Below, one piece after another: positions 34,952-43,012 of a DNA stretch of 64,000 bases; the first letter of the stretch is position 1, and each line of letters opens with the position of its first letter. This DNA comes from Chlamydia pecorum E58 (GTDB lineage: Bacteria; Chlamydiota; Chlamydiia; Chlamydiales; Chlamydiaceae). A program made the position numbers and the translations under genes. The stretch covers positions 310,001-374,000 of the forward strand of contig NC_015408.1 in the NCBI RefSeq assembly GCF_000204135.1, read 5' to 3'. The notes beneath the pieces are model-generated. The model did not search any database. It was not told the DNA's origin and saw only the letters and a list, made by a program, of their open reading frames with translations.

Positions 34952-37405
34952 ATGGCAGCACGGTTAGTTATTAACGAAGGCCCCTTGTCTGGTGTGGTTT
35001 TTGTCTTGGATCAAGGGGAGAGCTGGTTGATAGGGAAGGACGAAGCTTCCAATGACATTCCTATTGAGGATCCAGCGTTAGCTCCATCGCAAGCGAAAAT
35101 TCAAAAGACAGCAGATGGATATACAATCACTAATGTGGATGCTTCTGTTCCTATCTTAGTAAATGGTAAGCAGATTTCAGGAACTGTAGCATTAAAAAGC
35201 TCGGATATCATTTCCTTAGGGAGCAACCAATACACATTTTTCCCTGAGATCTTTGATGCTGATGATGTTGTTTATGATTTTTCCTTACCAGCAGAAGATT
35301 TTTCTAATGCTTCGGGAAATTCTGCCGATAGTAATAGACAGCAAGCGCAGAGGGCGGCAGAGCCTTCCTCACAACAAGCTTCTGTAGCCTCAGAGAAAAG
35401 TTCGGCGCCGACAGCAAAAGATCAGGAGCTTGCGGAAGCATTTTTATCTTCAGCGAAAGCTGAAGGGAGCGGAGCACATTCAAAGAGTCCCGAAGATCTT
35501 AAAGCATCAGAAACTTTTGTAAAAGAAGCGAAAGCTCCTCAAAAAGAAAAAGAACAACCCCAAGAGTCCAAGAGTATTATGGAAGAAAACGAAGCTTCTC
35601 CTGAAGAGCAGGTGCCACCACAAGCTTCTCCCCCGCCTTCTTCACAAGCAGAATCTCCAAAGCCTGAAGCCTCTGCAAGCCAAGCTGCGCCTGTGCCAGA
35701 CGCGCCCCAAAACCCTGCTGAGGCTGAGCAAGCACGTCCTGAAGAAGCTCCATCTGAGGAGCCCCAGCCTGCAGCGGCTTCTTCTTCTCAGCCTGCAGCA
35801 GAATCCTCTCAAGAAGAAAAGGGGGATGAGAATGCGGATCCTGATATTGTAGAGGATGCAGATCCTGAGGAGAATAAAGAGCTTGAAGAGGGAGCTCCCA
35901 AAGAGGAAAGCCAGGGAGAAGAAGAGCATGAGGACAATAAAGATCATGTCTTGGCTCCCTTTAACATCCAAGATTTATTTCGGTTTGATCAAGGGATTTT
36001 TCTTGCTGAGGTGGAAGAGGGAACGCATAAAAGCGTCTCAGTAGATCTTTCCCCTCCTCCGAGATTCCTGCTGAAAGTTCTTGCAGGAGCAAATATTGGC
36101 GCGGAGTTTTCTTTAGAAGAGGGAAGGTCGTACATTATAGGATCCGACCCAGCATCTGCAGATATTGTGTTTAACGATATTAGCGTATCACATCAGCATG
36201 CGAAGATCTCTGTGGGTTCTGATGATGTGATCATGATAGAAGATCTTGGGAGTAAGAATGGCGTAATTGTAGAAAGTAAGAAAATCGAGCATTCCTCTAC
36301 GTTAACTGCGAACCAAGTTGTGGCTTTAGGAACAACGCTATTTCTTTTGGTGGATCATCAGGCTCCCTCCAATACCATTGTTGCGACTTTTGCTCCCGAG
36401 GATTATGGCTTATTTGGCAGACCTCAAGATGCTGAAGCTATTGCTAAACAGGCTTTGGAGGAAGAAGAAGAAAAACAAAAGCGGGCAACTCTCCCTACGG
36501 GTTCGTTTATTTTGACGTTGTTTATTGGGGGGTTGGCAATTTTATTTGGTGTGGGGACAGCTTCGCTGTTTCACACCAAAGAAATCGTTCCTTTGGAACA
36601 TGTCAATTACAACGAAGACCTAGAAAGAATCGTAAAGCAATTCCCTACAGTGCGCTATACGTTTAATGAAACCAATGGACAGTTGTTTTTAATAGGACAT
36701 GTAAAGAATAGCATAGATAAAAGCGAGCTTTTGTACAAAGTAGACACGCTAGCGTTTGTGAAATCCATCGATGACAACGTCATCGATGATGAGGCTGTAT
36801 GGCAAGAAATGAACATCTTCTTGTCGAAGCGTCCTGAGTTTAAGGGTGTTAGCATGAGCTCTCCAGAACCTGGGAAGTTTGTCATTACGGGATATGTGAA
36901 AACTACAGATCAGGCGAGTTGCCTCGTAGATTACCTAAACATTCATTTCAACTATCTTTCTTTGCTTGAGAACAAAGTGGTTGTTGAGTCGCAAATGTTA
37001 AAGGTTATTTCAGGGCAACTACTTCAAAACGGCTTTGCGAATATTCATGTGTCTTTTGTTAATGGTGAGGTGATCCTTACAGGCTATGTAAATAATGACT
37101 CCGCAGAGAAGTTTCGCACGGTAGTACAAGAGCTTTCCAATATTCCCGGCGTACGTTTAGTGAAGAACTTTGCAGTGATGCTTCCTGCGGAAGAAGGCAT
37201 AGTCAATTTAAATCTTCGCTATCCTAATCGTTATCGTGTGACAGGATATTCTAAATATGGAGATATCAGCATCAACGTTGTTGTGAATGGCAGAATTTTA
37301 ACTCGTGGTGATCTTATCGATGGGATGACAGTAACGAGTATACAACCAAATGCGATTTTTCTAGAGAAGGAAGGGTTGAAATATAAAATAGACTACAATA
37401 AATAG
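34952..37405 (+). CDS. cdsD: T3S inner-membrane ring protein CdsD (SctD) with two FHA domains
   Basis: This 817-residue protein is about twice the usual SctD length. FHA domain 1 covers residues ~20-105. A Pro/Ala/Ser/Glu-rich linker runs ~110-340 with a very acidic end. A canonical FHA domain 2 (~370-465) contains YIIGSDPASADIVFNDISVS, HQHAKIS and LGSKNG. One membrane helix (~517-540) is followed by a periplasmic part with BON/ring-building repeats. FHA domains bind phosphothreonine, and CdsD is reported to be phosphorylated by chlamydial kinases, so the Pkn5 gene in the same operon is relevant. AGGGGAAAG lies before the ATG. It matches CT664. Confidence 0.93.
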   Translation: MAARLVINEGPLSGVVFVLDQGESWLIGKDEASNDIPIEDPALAPSQAKIQKTADGYTITNVDASVPILVNGKQISGTVALKSSDIISLGSNQYTFFPEIFDADDVVYDFSLPAEDFSNASGNSADSNRQQAQRAAEPSSQQASVASEKSSAPTAKDQELAEAFLSSAKAEGSGAHSKSPEDLKASETFVKEAKAPQKEKEQPQESKSIMEENEASPEEQVPPQASPPPSSQAESPKPEASASQAAPVPDAPQNPAEAEQARPEEAPSEEPQPAAASSSQPAAESSQEEKGDENADPDIVEDADPEENKELEEGAPKEESQGEEEHEDNKDHVLAPFNIQDLFRFDQGIFLAEVEEGTHKSVSVDLSPPPRFLLKVLAGANIGAEFSLEEGRSYIIGSDPASADIVFNDISVSHQHAKISVGSDDVIMIEDLGSKNGVIVESKKIEHSSTLTANQVVALGTTLFLLVDHQAPSNTIVATFAPEDYGLFGRPQDAEAIAKQALEEEEEKQKRATLPTGSFILTLFIGGLAILFGVGTASLFHTKEIVPLEHVNYNEDLERIVKQFPTVRYTFNETNGQLFLIGHVKNSIDKSELLYKVDTLAFVKSIDDNVIDDEAVWQEMNIFLSKRPEFKGVSMSSPEPGKFVITGYVKTTDQASCLVDYLNIHFNYLSLLENKVVVESQMLKVISGQLLQNGFANIHVSFVNGEVILTGYVNNDSAEKFRTVVQELSNIPGVRLVKNFAVMLPAEEGIVNLNLRYPNRYRVTGYSKYGDISINVVVNGRILTRGDLIDGMTVTSIQPNAIFLEKEGLKYKIDYNK

Positions 37406-37446
37406 ATCAAAACTTATTAATTCTTTTGTATTTGGGTAAATAGTTT

Positions 37447-37698
37447 ATGTTTAATATGGAAAATTCTGCAGCTAAAGAGGAAAAACAATCTCCTACGCTG
37501 TTTGATTTAGAAAAAGATATGCAAGATTTGGGCAAAGCTCAAGAAATCAAAGCTAGCGTACAGGATAAAGTGCAGAAATTAAATGCTGCATTACGAGAGG
37601 GTGCTCATAAGGAGTCTTTTGAAAAGCAGCAAGCCCTGCTCGCGGGATATCTCGCCTTACAGAAAGTTCTTGGGCGGATGAACCGTAAAATGATGTAA
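37447..37698 (+). CDS. cdsE: T3S needle chaperone CdsE (SctE-type)
   Basis: This 83-residue helical protein (LFDLEKDMQDLGKAQEIKAS, then KVQKLNAALREGAHKESF) matches CT665. In C. trachomatis CdsE and CdsG together hold the needle subunit CdsF unassembled in the cytoplasm, as PscE/PscG do in Pseudomonas. The gene lies just before cdsF in the operon. Two ATGs are possible (37447 and 37456). No membrane segment is seen. Confidence 0.85.
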   Translation: MFNMENSAAKEEKQSPTLFDLEKDMQDLGKAQEIKASVQDKVQKLNAALREGAHKESFEKQQALLAGYLALQKVLGRMNRKMM

Positions 37699-37719
37699 AC
37701 CAAGTAAGGGGGAGATTTT

Positions 37720-37977
37720 ATGACTACTACGGGAAGCAGTTGTTCCGCATTTAACTTTAATGAGATGCTCAACGGCGTATGTAAATACGTTCAAGGAGTA
37801 CAGCAATATTTAACAGAGCTCGAGACGTCAACGCAAGGAACTGTTGACTTAGGAACTATGTTTAACTTGCAATTTCGCATGCAGATTTTGTCCCAGTATA
37901 TGGAATCTGTTTCGAACATCTTGACTGCCGTGAATACGGAAATGATCACGATGGCAAGAGCAGTGAAAGGAAGTTAA
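37720..37977 (+). CDS. cdsF: T3S needle subunit CdsF (SctF)
   Basis: This 85-residue protein has the size and two-helix pattern of T3S needle proteins (FNFNEMLNGVCKYVQGVQQY, then LQFRMQILSQYMESVSNIL). Cysteines at 8 and 21 are notable because chlamydial CdsF is known to form disulfide links on elementary bodies. AAGGGGGAG ends 7 bases before the ATG, an excellent ribosome site that fits high expression of a structural subunit. It matches CT666. Confidence 0.92.
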   Translation: MTTTGSSCSAFNFNEMLNGVCKYVQGVQQYLTELETSTQGTVDLGTMFNLQFRMQILSQYMESVSNILTAVNTEMITMARAVKGS

Positions 37978-37995
37978 TAATATAAGAGAAAACTT

Positions 37996-38445
37996 ATGGC
38001 AGATTTGGAAGTATTTGAAGCAGATTTTGCTTTATTGTTTGAAGCAGGCCTTGTTGCAATTAAACAAGGTGATGAAGATAGCGCAAAAAAGATTTTTCAA
38101 AGTTTACATATTCTTCGTCCTGAGCATCATGGATGTGATTTGGGCATGGCGTTAATTTCATTGCATAAGATGGATCTGATCCGTGCAGAAGAGCAACTAA
38201 GAGCTTTGGCAGAAAAAGAAAATGATAATTGGAGCATTAAAGCATTTCTTTCCCTAACACATATGATGATCGTTTTGCAGCAGGGAAGCTCTTTTGAAGT
38301 TCGCCGTGAAAGTTTAGAGCAGAGCTTAAAACTTGCTGATCAGGTATTGGCACATTGTGAAGTGGAATCTACACGAAGTCTTGCACAGTCCGTATTAGAT
38401 TGGCATGAGACGTTAGTCGCAAAAAGCGCAGGGCCTTTGGGTTAG
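37996..38445 (+). CDS. cdsG: T3S needle chaperone CdsG (TPR-like)
   Basis: This 149-residue protein has TPR-type helical repeats (FEAGLVAIKQGDEDSAKKIF, then LGMALISLHKMDLIRAEEQL) like PscG/YscG. With CdsE it binds CdsF in a 1:1:1 complex and prevents early polymerisation. It starts 18 bases after cdsF. It matches CT667. Confidence 0.88.
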   Translation: MADLEVFEADFALLFEAGLVAIKQGDEDSAKKIFQSLHILRPEHHGCDLGMALISLHKMDLIRAEEQLRALAEKENDNWSIKAFLSLTHMMIVLQQGSSFEVRRESLEQSLKLADQVLAHCEVESTRSLAQSVLDWHETLVAKSAGPLG

Positions 38446-38470
38446 TCGAATATAACATATATGGTGTCTT

Positions 38471-39151
38471 ATGATAGATCCTATACAGTTCCTTGCAGGT
38501 TCTGATGGGGAGCAAGAGTCTTCCTCTGTGAAAGAATCTTTAGGGACTCCGCTAGCAAGTGAACTGAAAAAGGAGATTCCTGCATTTACTTTAGGAGGAG
38601 AGGCAAAACTCTCTTCAGATGTTATCGCGCCAAATGCTTTACCGAATCCTATGGCGATGATGCAGGATGAGAACGCTTCATTGGTAGATCCTGAATTGCA
38701 AGAAGCCCTTGATTCTGAAGAGCTCAAAGAACAAATTAACAATCTCCGAGAGCGTCTCGGGGAGTTTCGTGTGTCTTTAGAAGAAGGGCAAACTCCCAAA
38801 AACCTAGAGCAGGAGCATTTTCATGCTGTTGGGGTGGTCATGGATTTAATCAATGAAGATCTTGGAGCGATAGCGGAAAGCACACAACAAGATTTACAGA
38901 AAGATAAGGAAGAAGATGCTGAGCACTCCTTAACGAGAAAGGTGATCAATTGGATCTCTTCTGGAGAGGAAGTGTTAAATAGAGCTCTGTTGTATTTCTC
39001 CGACAGAAACGGAGAGAGAGAAAATTTAGCGAACTTCTTAAAGGTGCAATATGCTGTGCAAAGAGCCACACAAAGAGCCGAACTTTTTGCGAGCATTGTA
39101 GGAACTTCTGTAAGTAGTATAAAAACAATTATGACGACACAACTAGGTTAA
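38471..39151 (+). CDS. T3S-operon protein of unknown function (CT668 homologue)
   Basis: This 226-residue acidic protein lies between cdsG and the ATPase gene. The first ~75 residues are polar and likely disordered; the rest is helical (QINNLRERLGEFRVSLEEGQ, then VMDLINEDLGAIAESTQQDL) and ends in a helix-rich LKVQYAVQRATQRAELFASI. It has no signal peptide or membrane segment. The stop codon is one base before the cdsN ATG, so translation of cdsN depends on it. No homologue outside Chlamydiae comes to mind. A cytoplasmic role tied to the needle or ATPase is plausible from position only. Confidence 0.8.
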   Translation: MIDPIQFLAGSDGEQESSSVKESLGTPLASELKKEIPAFTLGGEAKLSSDVIAPNALPNPMAMMQDENASLVDPELQEALDSEELKEQINNLRERLGEFRVSLEEGQTPKNLEQEHFHAVGVVMDLINEDLGAIAESTQQDLQKDKEEDAEHSLTRKVINWISSGEEVLNRALLYFSDRNGERENLANFLKVQYAVQRATQRAELFASIVGTSVSSIKTIMTTQLG

Positions 39152-39152
39152 C

Positions 39153-40481
39153 ATGGATCAGTTAACAACAGACTTCGACTGTTTGATGGCGCGGCTAGGC
39201 GATGTCAATCTTACGACTGTAGTGGGACGTATTATTGAAGTCGTGGGGATGCTAATCAAAGCTGTCGTTCCCAACGTGCGCGTTGGGGAAGTCTGTTTAG
39301 TAAAGCGTCATGGGCTAGAGCCCTTAGTTACAGAAGTTGTTGGCTTTACGCAAAACTTTGCGTTTCTTTCTCCTTTAGGAGAACTCACGGGCGTGAGCCC
39401 TGCTTCTGAGGTGGTTCCCACAGGACTTCCCTTACACATCCGTGCTGGAGATGGGCTATTAGGACGTGTGTTAAATGGGCTTGGAGAACCTATAGATACA
39501 GAATTTAAAGGTCCTCTAGTGAATGTGGATGAGACCTATCCTATTTTCTGCCCCCCTCCAGATCCTTTACACCGGGAAAAATTACGAACGATCTTATCTA
39601 CGGGAGTGCGTTGTATTGATGGGATGCTTACTGTAGCGCGGGGACAGCGTATAGGGATTTTCGCAGGTGCGGGTGTAGGAAAATCTTCTCTCTTAGGGAT
39701 GATCGCAAGAAATGCAGAAGAAGCTGATATCAATGTTATTGCTTTGATCGGTGAGCGGGGACGTGAGGTCCGTGAATTTATCGAGGGGGATCTCGGAGAA
39801 GAAGGCATGAAGCGCTCTGTGATTGTCGTGTCTACTTCGGATCAATCTTCGCAATTGCGGTTGAACGCAGCATATGTTGGTACTGCAATAGCAGAATATT
39901 TCCGTAATCAGGGAAAAACTGTCGTGTTAATGATGGACTCTGTCACGCGATTTGCCAGAGCTTTACGGGAAGTTGGTTTAGCTGCGGGAGAGCCTCCAGC
40001 AAGAGCGGGATATACGCCATCAGTATTTTCCACTTTACCAAGATTGCTTGAGCGTTCAGGAGCGTCTGACAAAGGCACGATTACGGCATTTTATACTGTC
40101 CTTGTTGCAGGAGATGATATGAACGAGCCTGTTGCGGACGAGGTAAAATCTATTTTAGATGGACATATTGTTCTTTCCAACGCATTGGCACAGGCATACC
40201 ACTATCCTGCGATCGATGTGTTGGCTTCCATAAGCCGATTGCTTACGGCGATTGTTCCTGAAGAACAGCGCCGCATCATAGGAAAAGCTCGTGAGGTGTT
40301 GGCGAAGTACAAAGCGAATGAGATGTTAATTCGGATTGGGGAATACCGACGTGGTTCGGATCGCGAAGTGGACTTTGCAATAGATCATATTGACAAGCTG
40401 AATCGCTTTTTGAAGCAAGATATTCATGAAAAGACCAATTACGAGGAAGCAGCGCAGCAGCTGCGGGCGATTTTCCGTTAA
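39153..40481 (+). CDS. cdsN: T3S ATPase CdsN (SctN)
   Basis: This 442-residue F1-beta/FliI-type ATPase has Walker A FAGAGVGKSS, the GERGREVREFIEGDLGEEGM block, Walker B VVLMMDSVTRFARALREVGL and the AGEPPARAGYTPSVFSTLP signature of secretion ATPases. It unfolds and releases substrates from chaperones at the base of the T3S machine. CdsL, its stator partner, is not in this window; CdsO and CdsQ follow directly. It matches CT669 (yscN). Confidence 0.97.
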   Translation: MDQLTTDFDCLMARLGDVNLTTVVGRIIEVVGMLIKAVVPNVRVGEVCLVKRHGLEPLVTEVVGFTQNFAFLSPLGELTGVSPASEVVPTGLPLHIRAGDGLLGRVLNGLGEPIDTEFKGPLVNVDETYPIFCPPPDPLHREKLRTILSTGVRCIDGMLTVARGQRIGIFAGAGVGKSSLLGMIARNAEEADINVIALIGERGREVREFIEGDLGEEGMKRSVIVVSTSDQSSQLRLNAAYVGTAIAEYFRNQGKTVVLMMDSVTRFARALREVGLAAGEPPARAGYTPSVFSTLPRLLERSGASDKGTITAFYTVLVAGDDMNEPVADEVKSILDGHIVLSNALAQAYHYPAIDVLASISRLLTAIVPEEQRRIIGKAREVLAKYKANEMLIRIGEYRRGSDREVDFAIDHIDKLNRFLKQDIHEKTNYEEAAQQLRAIFR

Positions 40482-40494
40482 AGAGTAGGGGATT

Positions 40495-41001
40495 GTGGCA
40501 AAATACCCGTTAGAGCCTGTTCTTATTGTTAAAAAGGATCGTGTAGATAGAGCAGAAAAAATTGTTAAGGAGAAGCGGCGTCTTTTAGAGATTGAACAAG
40601 AAAAACTGCGAGAAAAAGAAGCCGAAAGGGACAAGGTTAAAAATCATTATATGCAGAAAATCCAACAATTACGAGAATTGCTGGATGAAGGCACAACAAG
40701 CGATGCGATTTTACAGATAAAGTCCTATATAAAGATCGTCGCTGTGCAGCTTGCTGAAGAGGAAGAAAAGGTAAATAAGCAGAAGGATGCCGTTCTGGTT
40801 GCTGCTAAAGAACTCGAGAAAGCAGAAGTCAACCTCATGAAAAGACGAAAAGAGGAAGAAAAAACGCGTCTGCATAAGGAAGAATGGTTGAAAGAGGCTC
40901 TTAAAGAGGAAGCTCGGGCTGAAGAAAAAGAGCAAGATGAGATGGGGCAGTTGCTTCATCAGTTGCGTCAGAAAAAACAACGTGAAACGGGGGGGAGTTA
41001 G
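40495..41001 (+). CDS. cdsO: T3S stalk protein CdsO (SctO)
   Basis: This 168-residue protein is almost entirely a charged coiled coil (KKDRVDRAEKIVKEKRRLLE and following), the SctO/FliJ pattern that inserts into the ATPase hexamer like F1 gamma. The start is a GTG at 40495 with AGGGGA 4 bases upstream. It follows cdsN by 13 bases and matches CT670. SctO proteins also recycle chaperones; that role is inferred. Confidence 0.87.
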   Translation: MAKYPLEPVLIVKKDRVDRAEKIVKEKRRLLEIEQEKLREKEAERDKVKNHYMQKIQQLRELLDEGTTSDAILQIKSYIKIVAVQLAEEEEKVNKQKDAVLVAAKELEKAEVNLMKRRKEEEKTRLHKEEWLKEALKEEARAEEKEQDEMGQLLHQLRQKKQRETGGS

Positions 41002-41005
41002 TGTC

Positions 41006-41872
41006 ATGGAATTGAATAGAACTTCAGAGTACAGTTGCAAAACAGAAAATCATCTACCACAGCGCAGAGAAGATGCCTTAGGACCTCAAGATAGTCGTGA
41101 AGTTAAGGTGTTTTCCTTAGAGGGCAGCCAGCAATCATCGCGTCAGGAGAAGAGTGCTTCTTCATCTTCTTCTTCGAAAACGCAAGCACGCGAGGGGCGT
41201 AGTGAGGATGGCAAACGCATAGAGGAAAAAAGCTCTGCTGTAGCTTCTAAAGAAGAGGATAGTGCGGCAGAAGAAGAAGAAGGAGCAAAATTCTTCGTCA
41301 ATGAACAAGTTGCTGCTGGCATTGCTCTTTTTGATCTTCCTAGCGTTGCGGTTCAGGAAGTACAATCCATGTCTTCAACAGTAGCTGTAGCCTCTGTAGA
41401 TTTAAGCTGGGTAGGAGAGGTGATTTTATCTACAGTAAGTTCTATGACGATCTCTGAGTTGGAAGGACAGCAGATGGTAGAGCTTGTTTTAGAAGCAACA
41501 CATCAAATTCCTGAAGTTTTTGTAGGTGCAAATTTGACTTTAATGCAATCTGGAGAAGAGCTTTCTGTGAACATTTCGAATTTCCAGGATCCTTCTCAAG
41601 CCGTGCAAGCAGCGCAGTTGGTCTCAAATAATGCAGAGCAGCTCTCGAGTTTGGTAAGCGCTTTATATGCTCGTAACTTGCGCTTGGCAGAGTTTGTCGT
41701 AGGATCTCAAGTGGTGCAGTTGCCTCGACAAGAGGAAATTCAGACCCCATTGCATATGATTGCTTCTGCAATTCGTTATAATGAGGATAAGGAGCAAGAG
41801 CGTGAGGGACAAAATCAACAGCAACAAGAGCAACAGGAATCTCCTTATAAAATAGAAGAAGCGCGATTGTAA
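41006..41872 (+). CDS. cdsP: T3S needle-length/substrate-switch protein CdsP (SctP)
   Basis: The product has 288 residues. The first ~100 are polar and rich in Ser, Glu and Lys, typical of ruler proteins; the C-terminal half is a compact domain (VDLSWVGEVILSTVSSMTI, then VVGSQVVQLP) like the SctP/FliK switch domain, with a Gln/Glu-rich tail. I chose the ATG at 41006, preceded by GGGGGGAG, because the longer frame from 40937 would lie inside cdsO. It matches CT671. Sequence similarity of SctP proteins is low, so the call leans on position. Confidence 0.82.
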   Translation: MELNRTSEYSCKTENHLPQRREDALGPQDSREVKVFSLEGSQQSSRQEKSASSSSSSKTQAREGRSEDGKRIEEKSSAVASKEEDSAAEEEEGAKFFVNEQVAAGIALFDLPSVAVQEVQSMSSTVAVASVDLSWVGEVILSTVSSMTISELEGQQMVELVLEATHQIPEVFVGANLTLMQSGEELSVNISNFQDPSQAVQAAQLVSNNAEQLSSLVSALYARNLRLAEFVVGSQVVQLPRQEEIQTPLHMIASAIRYNEDKEQEREGQNQQQQEQQESPYKIEEARL

Positions 41873-41884
41873 GAGGAACCCTTT

Positions 41885-43000
41885 ATGGCAGTGGCTGCGG
41901 AACCCAGCGCAAGCTGGATAAAACATCGCAATGACTTTCTTTGTTCTTTAGAGCGTCCAGAAGAGCGCTTTGCAATTCCTAGATTTCCCAAGGAAGCGTG
42001 TCAGCAAAAACTCAAAGAAAAATTTCATTTGGAAGATGTCGAGATTACCATAAATTACCGAGGTCCTTTAGCTGCGGCTCAGGCGGCCTCGGAATATGGT
42101 GCACGTGTGTTTATCCAGCCTATGTTGGTGCAACCCTGGGAACATGGAGAGATGTTTTTTTTGACATCAGAAGAAGAGCTCCAAAGGCTTATGGTTGCGG
42201 TGTTTAATGACTCCAGCTTGGCATCATATTTTTATGAAAAAGATCGGCTTTTAGGATTCCATTATTATTTTTCTGCAGAGGTATGTAAGCTATTTGAGGA
42301 GTTGGGATGGGTTCCTTCTCTTGCGGCAAAGCTCACAGGAGAAGCGAGCTTTTCCGCAAGGGAAATCCAAGGCACGGTCCAGGTTATAGAGATTTCTTGC
42401 TATTTAGATGCACATCTTTTTCGTTTTCAGTTACTCTTTCCTGAAGCAACGTATCATAGTTGTCAGAAATTTTTCTCTGGGATGCAGCAAGAGTTTGATG
42501 TGCATAGTATAGACCAAACTCGTTTGCTTTCTCTTTCTGTAGAGGTGGGCTATTGTCATCTTACCCAGGAAGAGTGGAAACAGGTAGTTATGGGATCGTT
42601 TATTCTTTTAGATAGCTGTTTGTATGACCCTGATACGGCAGAGAGCGGAGCGATGCTTTCTATACACAAACAGCAGTTTTTCGGGGGACGCTTCTTAGAC
42701 CCAAAATCTGGAGATTTTAAGATTACAAGTTACCCTAATGTACAGCCTGAAGATGCTCCTCTTCCAGAGGACCACGAGGCTCCCGCAGCTCCCCTTCCAG
42801 GACATTGTAAGCTTGTTGCTGAAGTTGCAAGGTATGGACTTGCTGTGGATGAGTTTTTGAAGCTCGCTCCAGGGAGCATTTTGAACTTGGGAGTGCATCC
42901 TTCTCGAGGTGTAGATATTATCCTTGATGGCGCAAAGGTTGGCAGGGGGGAGATCCTTGCCTTGGGGGATGTTTTGGGTATTCGAGTGTTGGAGGTCTAA
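41885..43000 (+). CDS. cdsQ: T3S cytoplasmic ring protein CdsQ (SctQ)
   Basis: This 371-residue protein ends in a SpoA/FliN domain (residues ~305-370: LAVDEFLKLAPGSILNLGV, then VDIILDGAKVGRGEILALGD), the hallmark of SctQ/FliN C-ring proteins that form the sorting platform. GAGGA ends 9 bases before the ATG. Old annotations call it fliN. It matches CT672. Confidence 0.93.
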   Translation: MAVAAEPSASWIKHRNDFLCSLERPEERFAIPRFPKEACQQKLKEKFHLEDVEITINYRGPLAAAQAASEYGARVFIQPMLVQPWEHGEMFFLTSEEELQRLMVAVFNDSSLASYFYEKDRLLGFHYYFSAEVCKLFEELGWVPSLAAKLTGEASFSAREIQGTVQVIEISCYLDAHLFRFQLLFPEATYHSCQKFFSGMQQEFDVHSIDQTRLLSLSVEVGYCHLTQEEWKQVVMGSFILLDSCLYDPDTAESGAMLSIHKQQFFGGRFLDPKSGDFKITSYPNVQPEDAPLPEDHEAPAAPLPGHCKLVAEVARYGLAVDEFLKLAPGSILNLGVHPSRGVDIILDGAKVGRGEILALGDVLGIRVLEV

Positions 43001-43012
43001 AGGAATTTAGCT

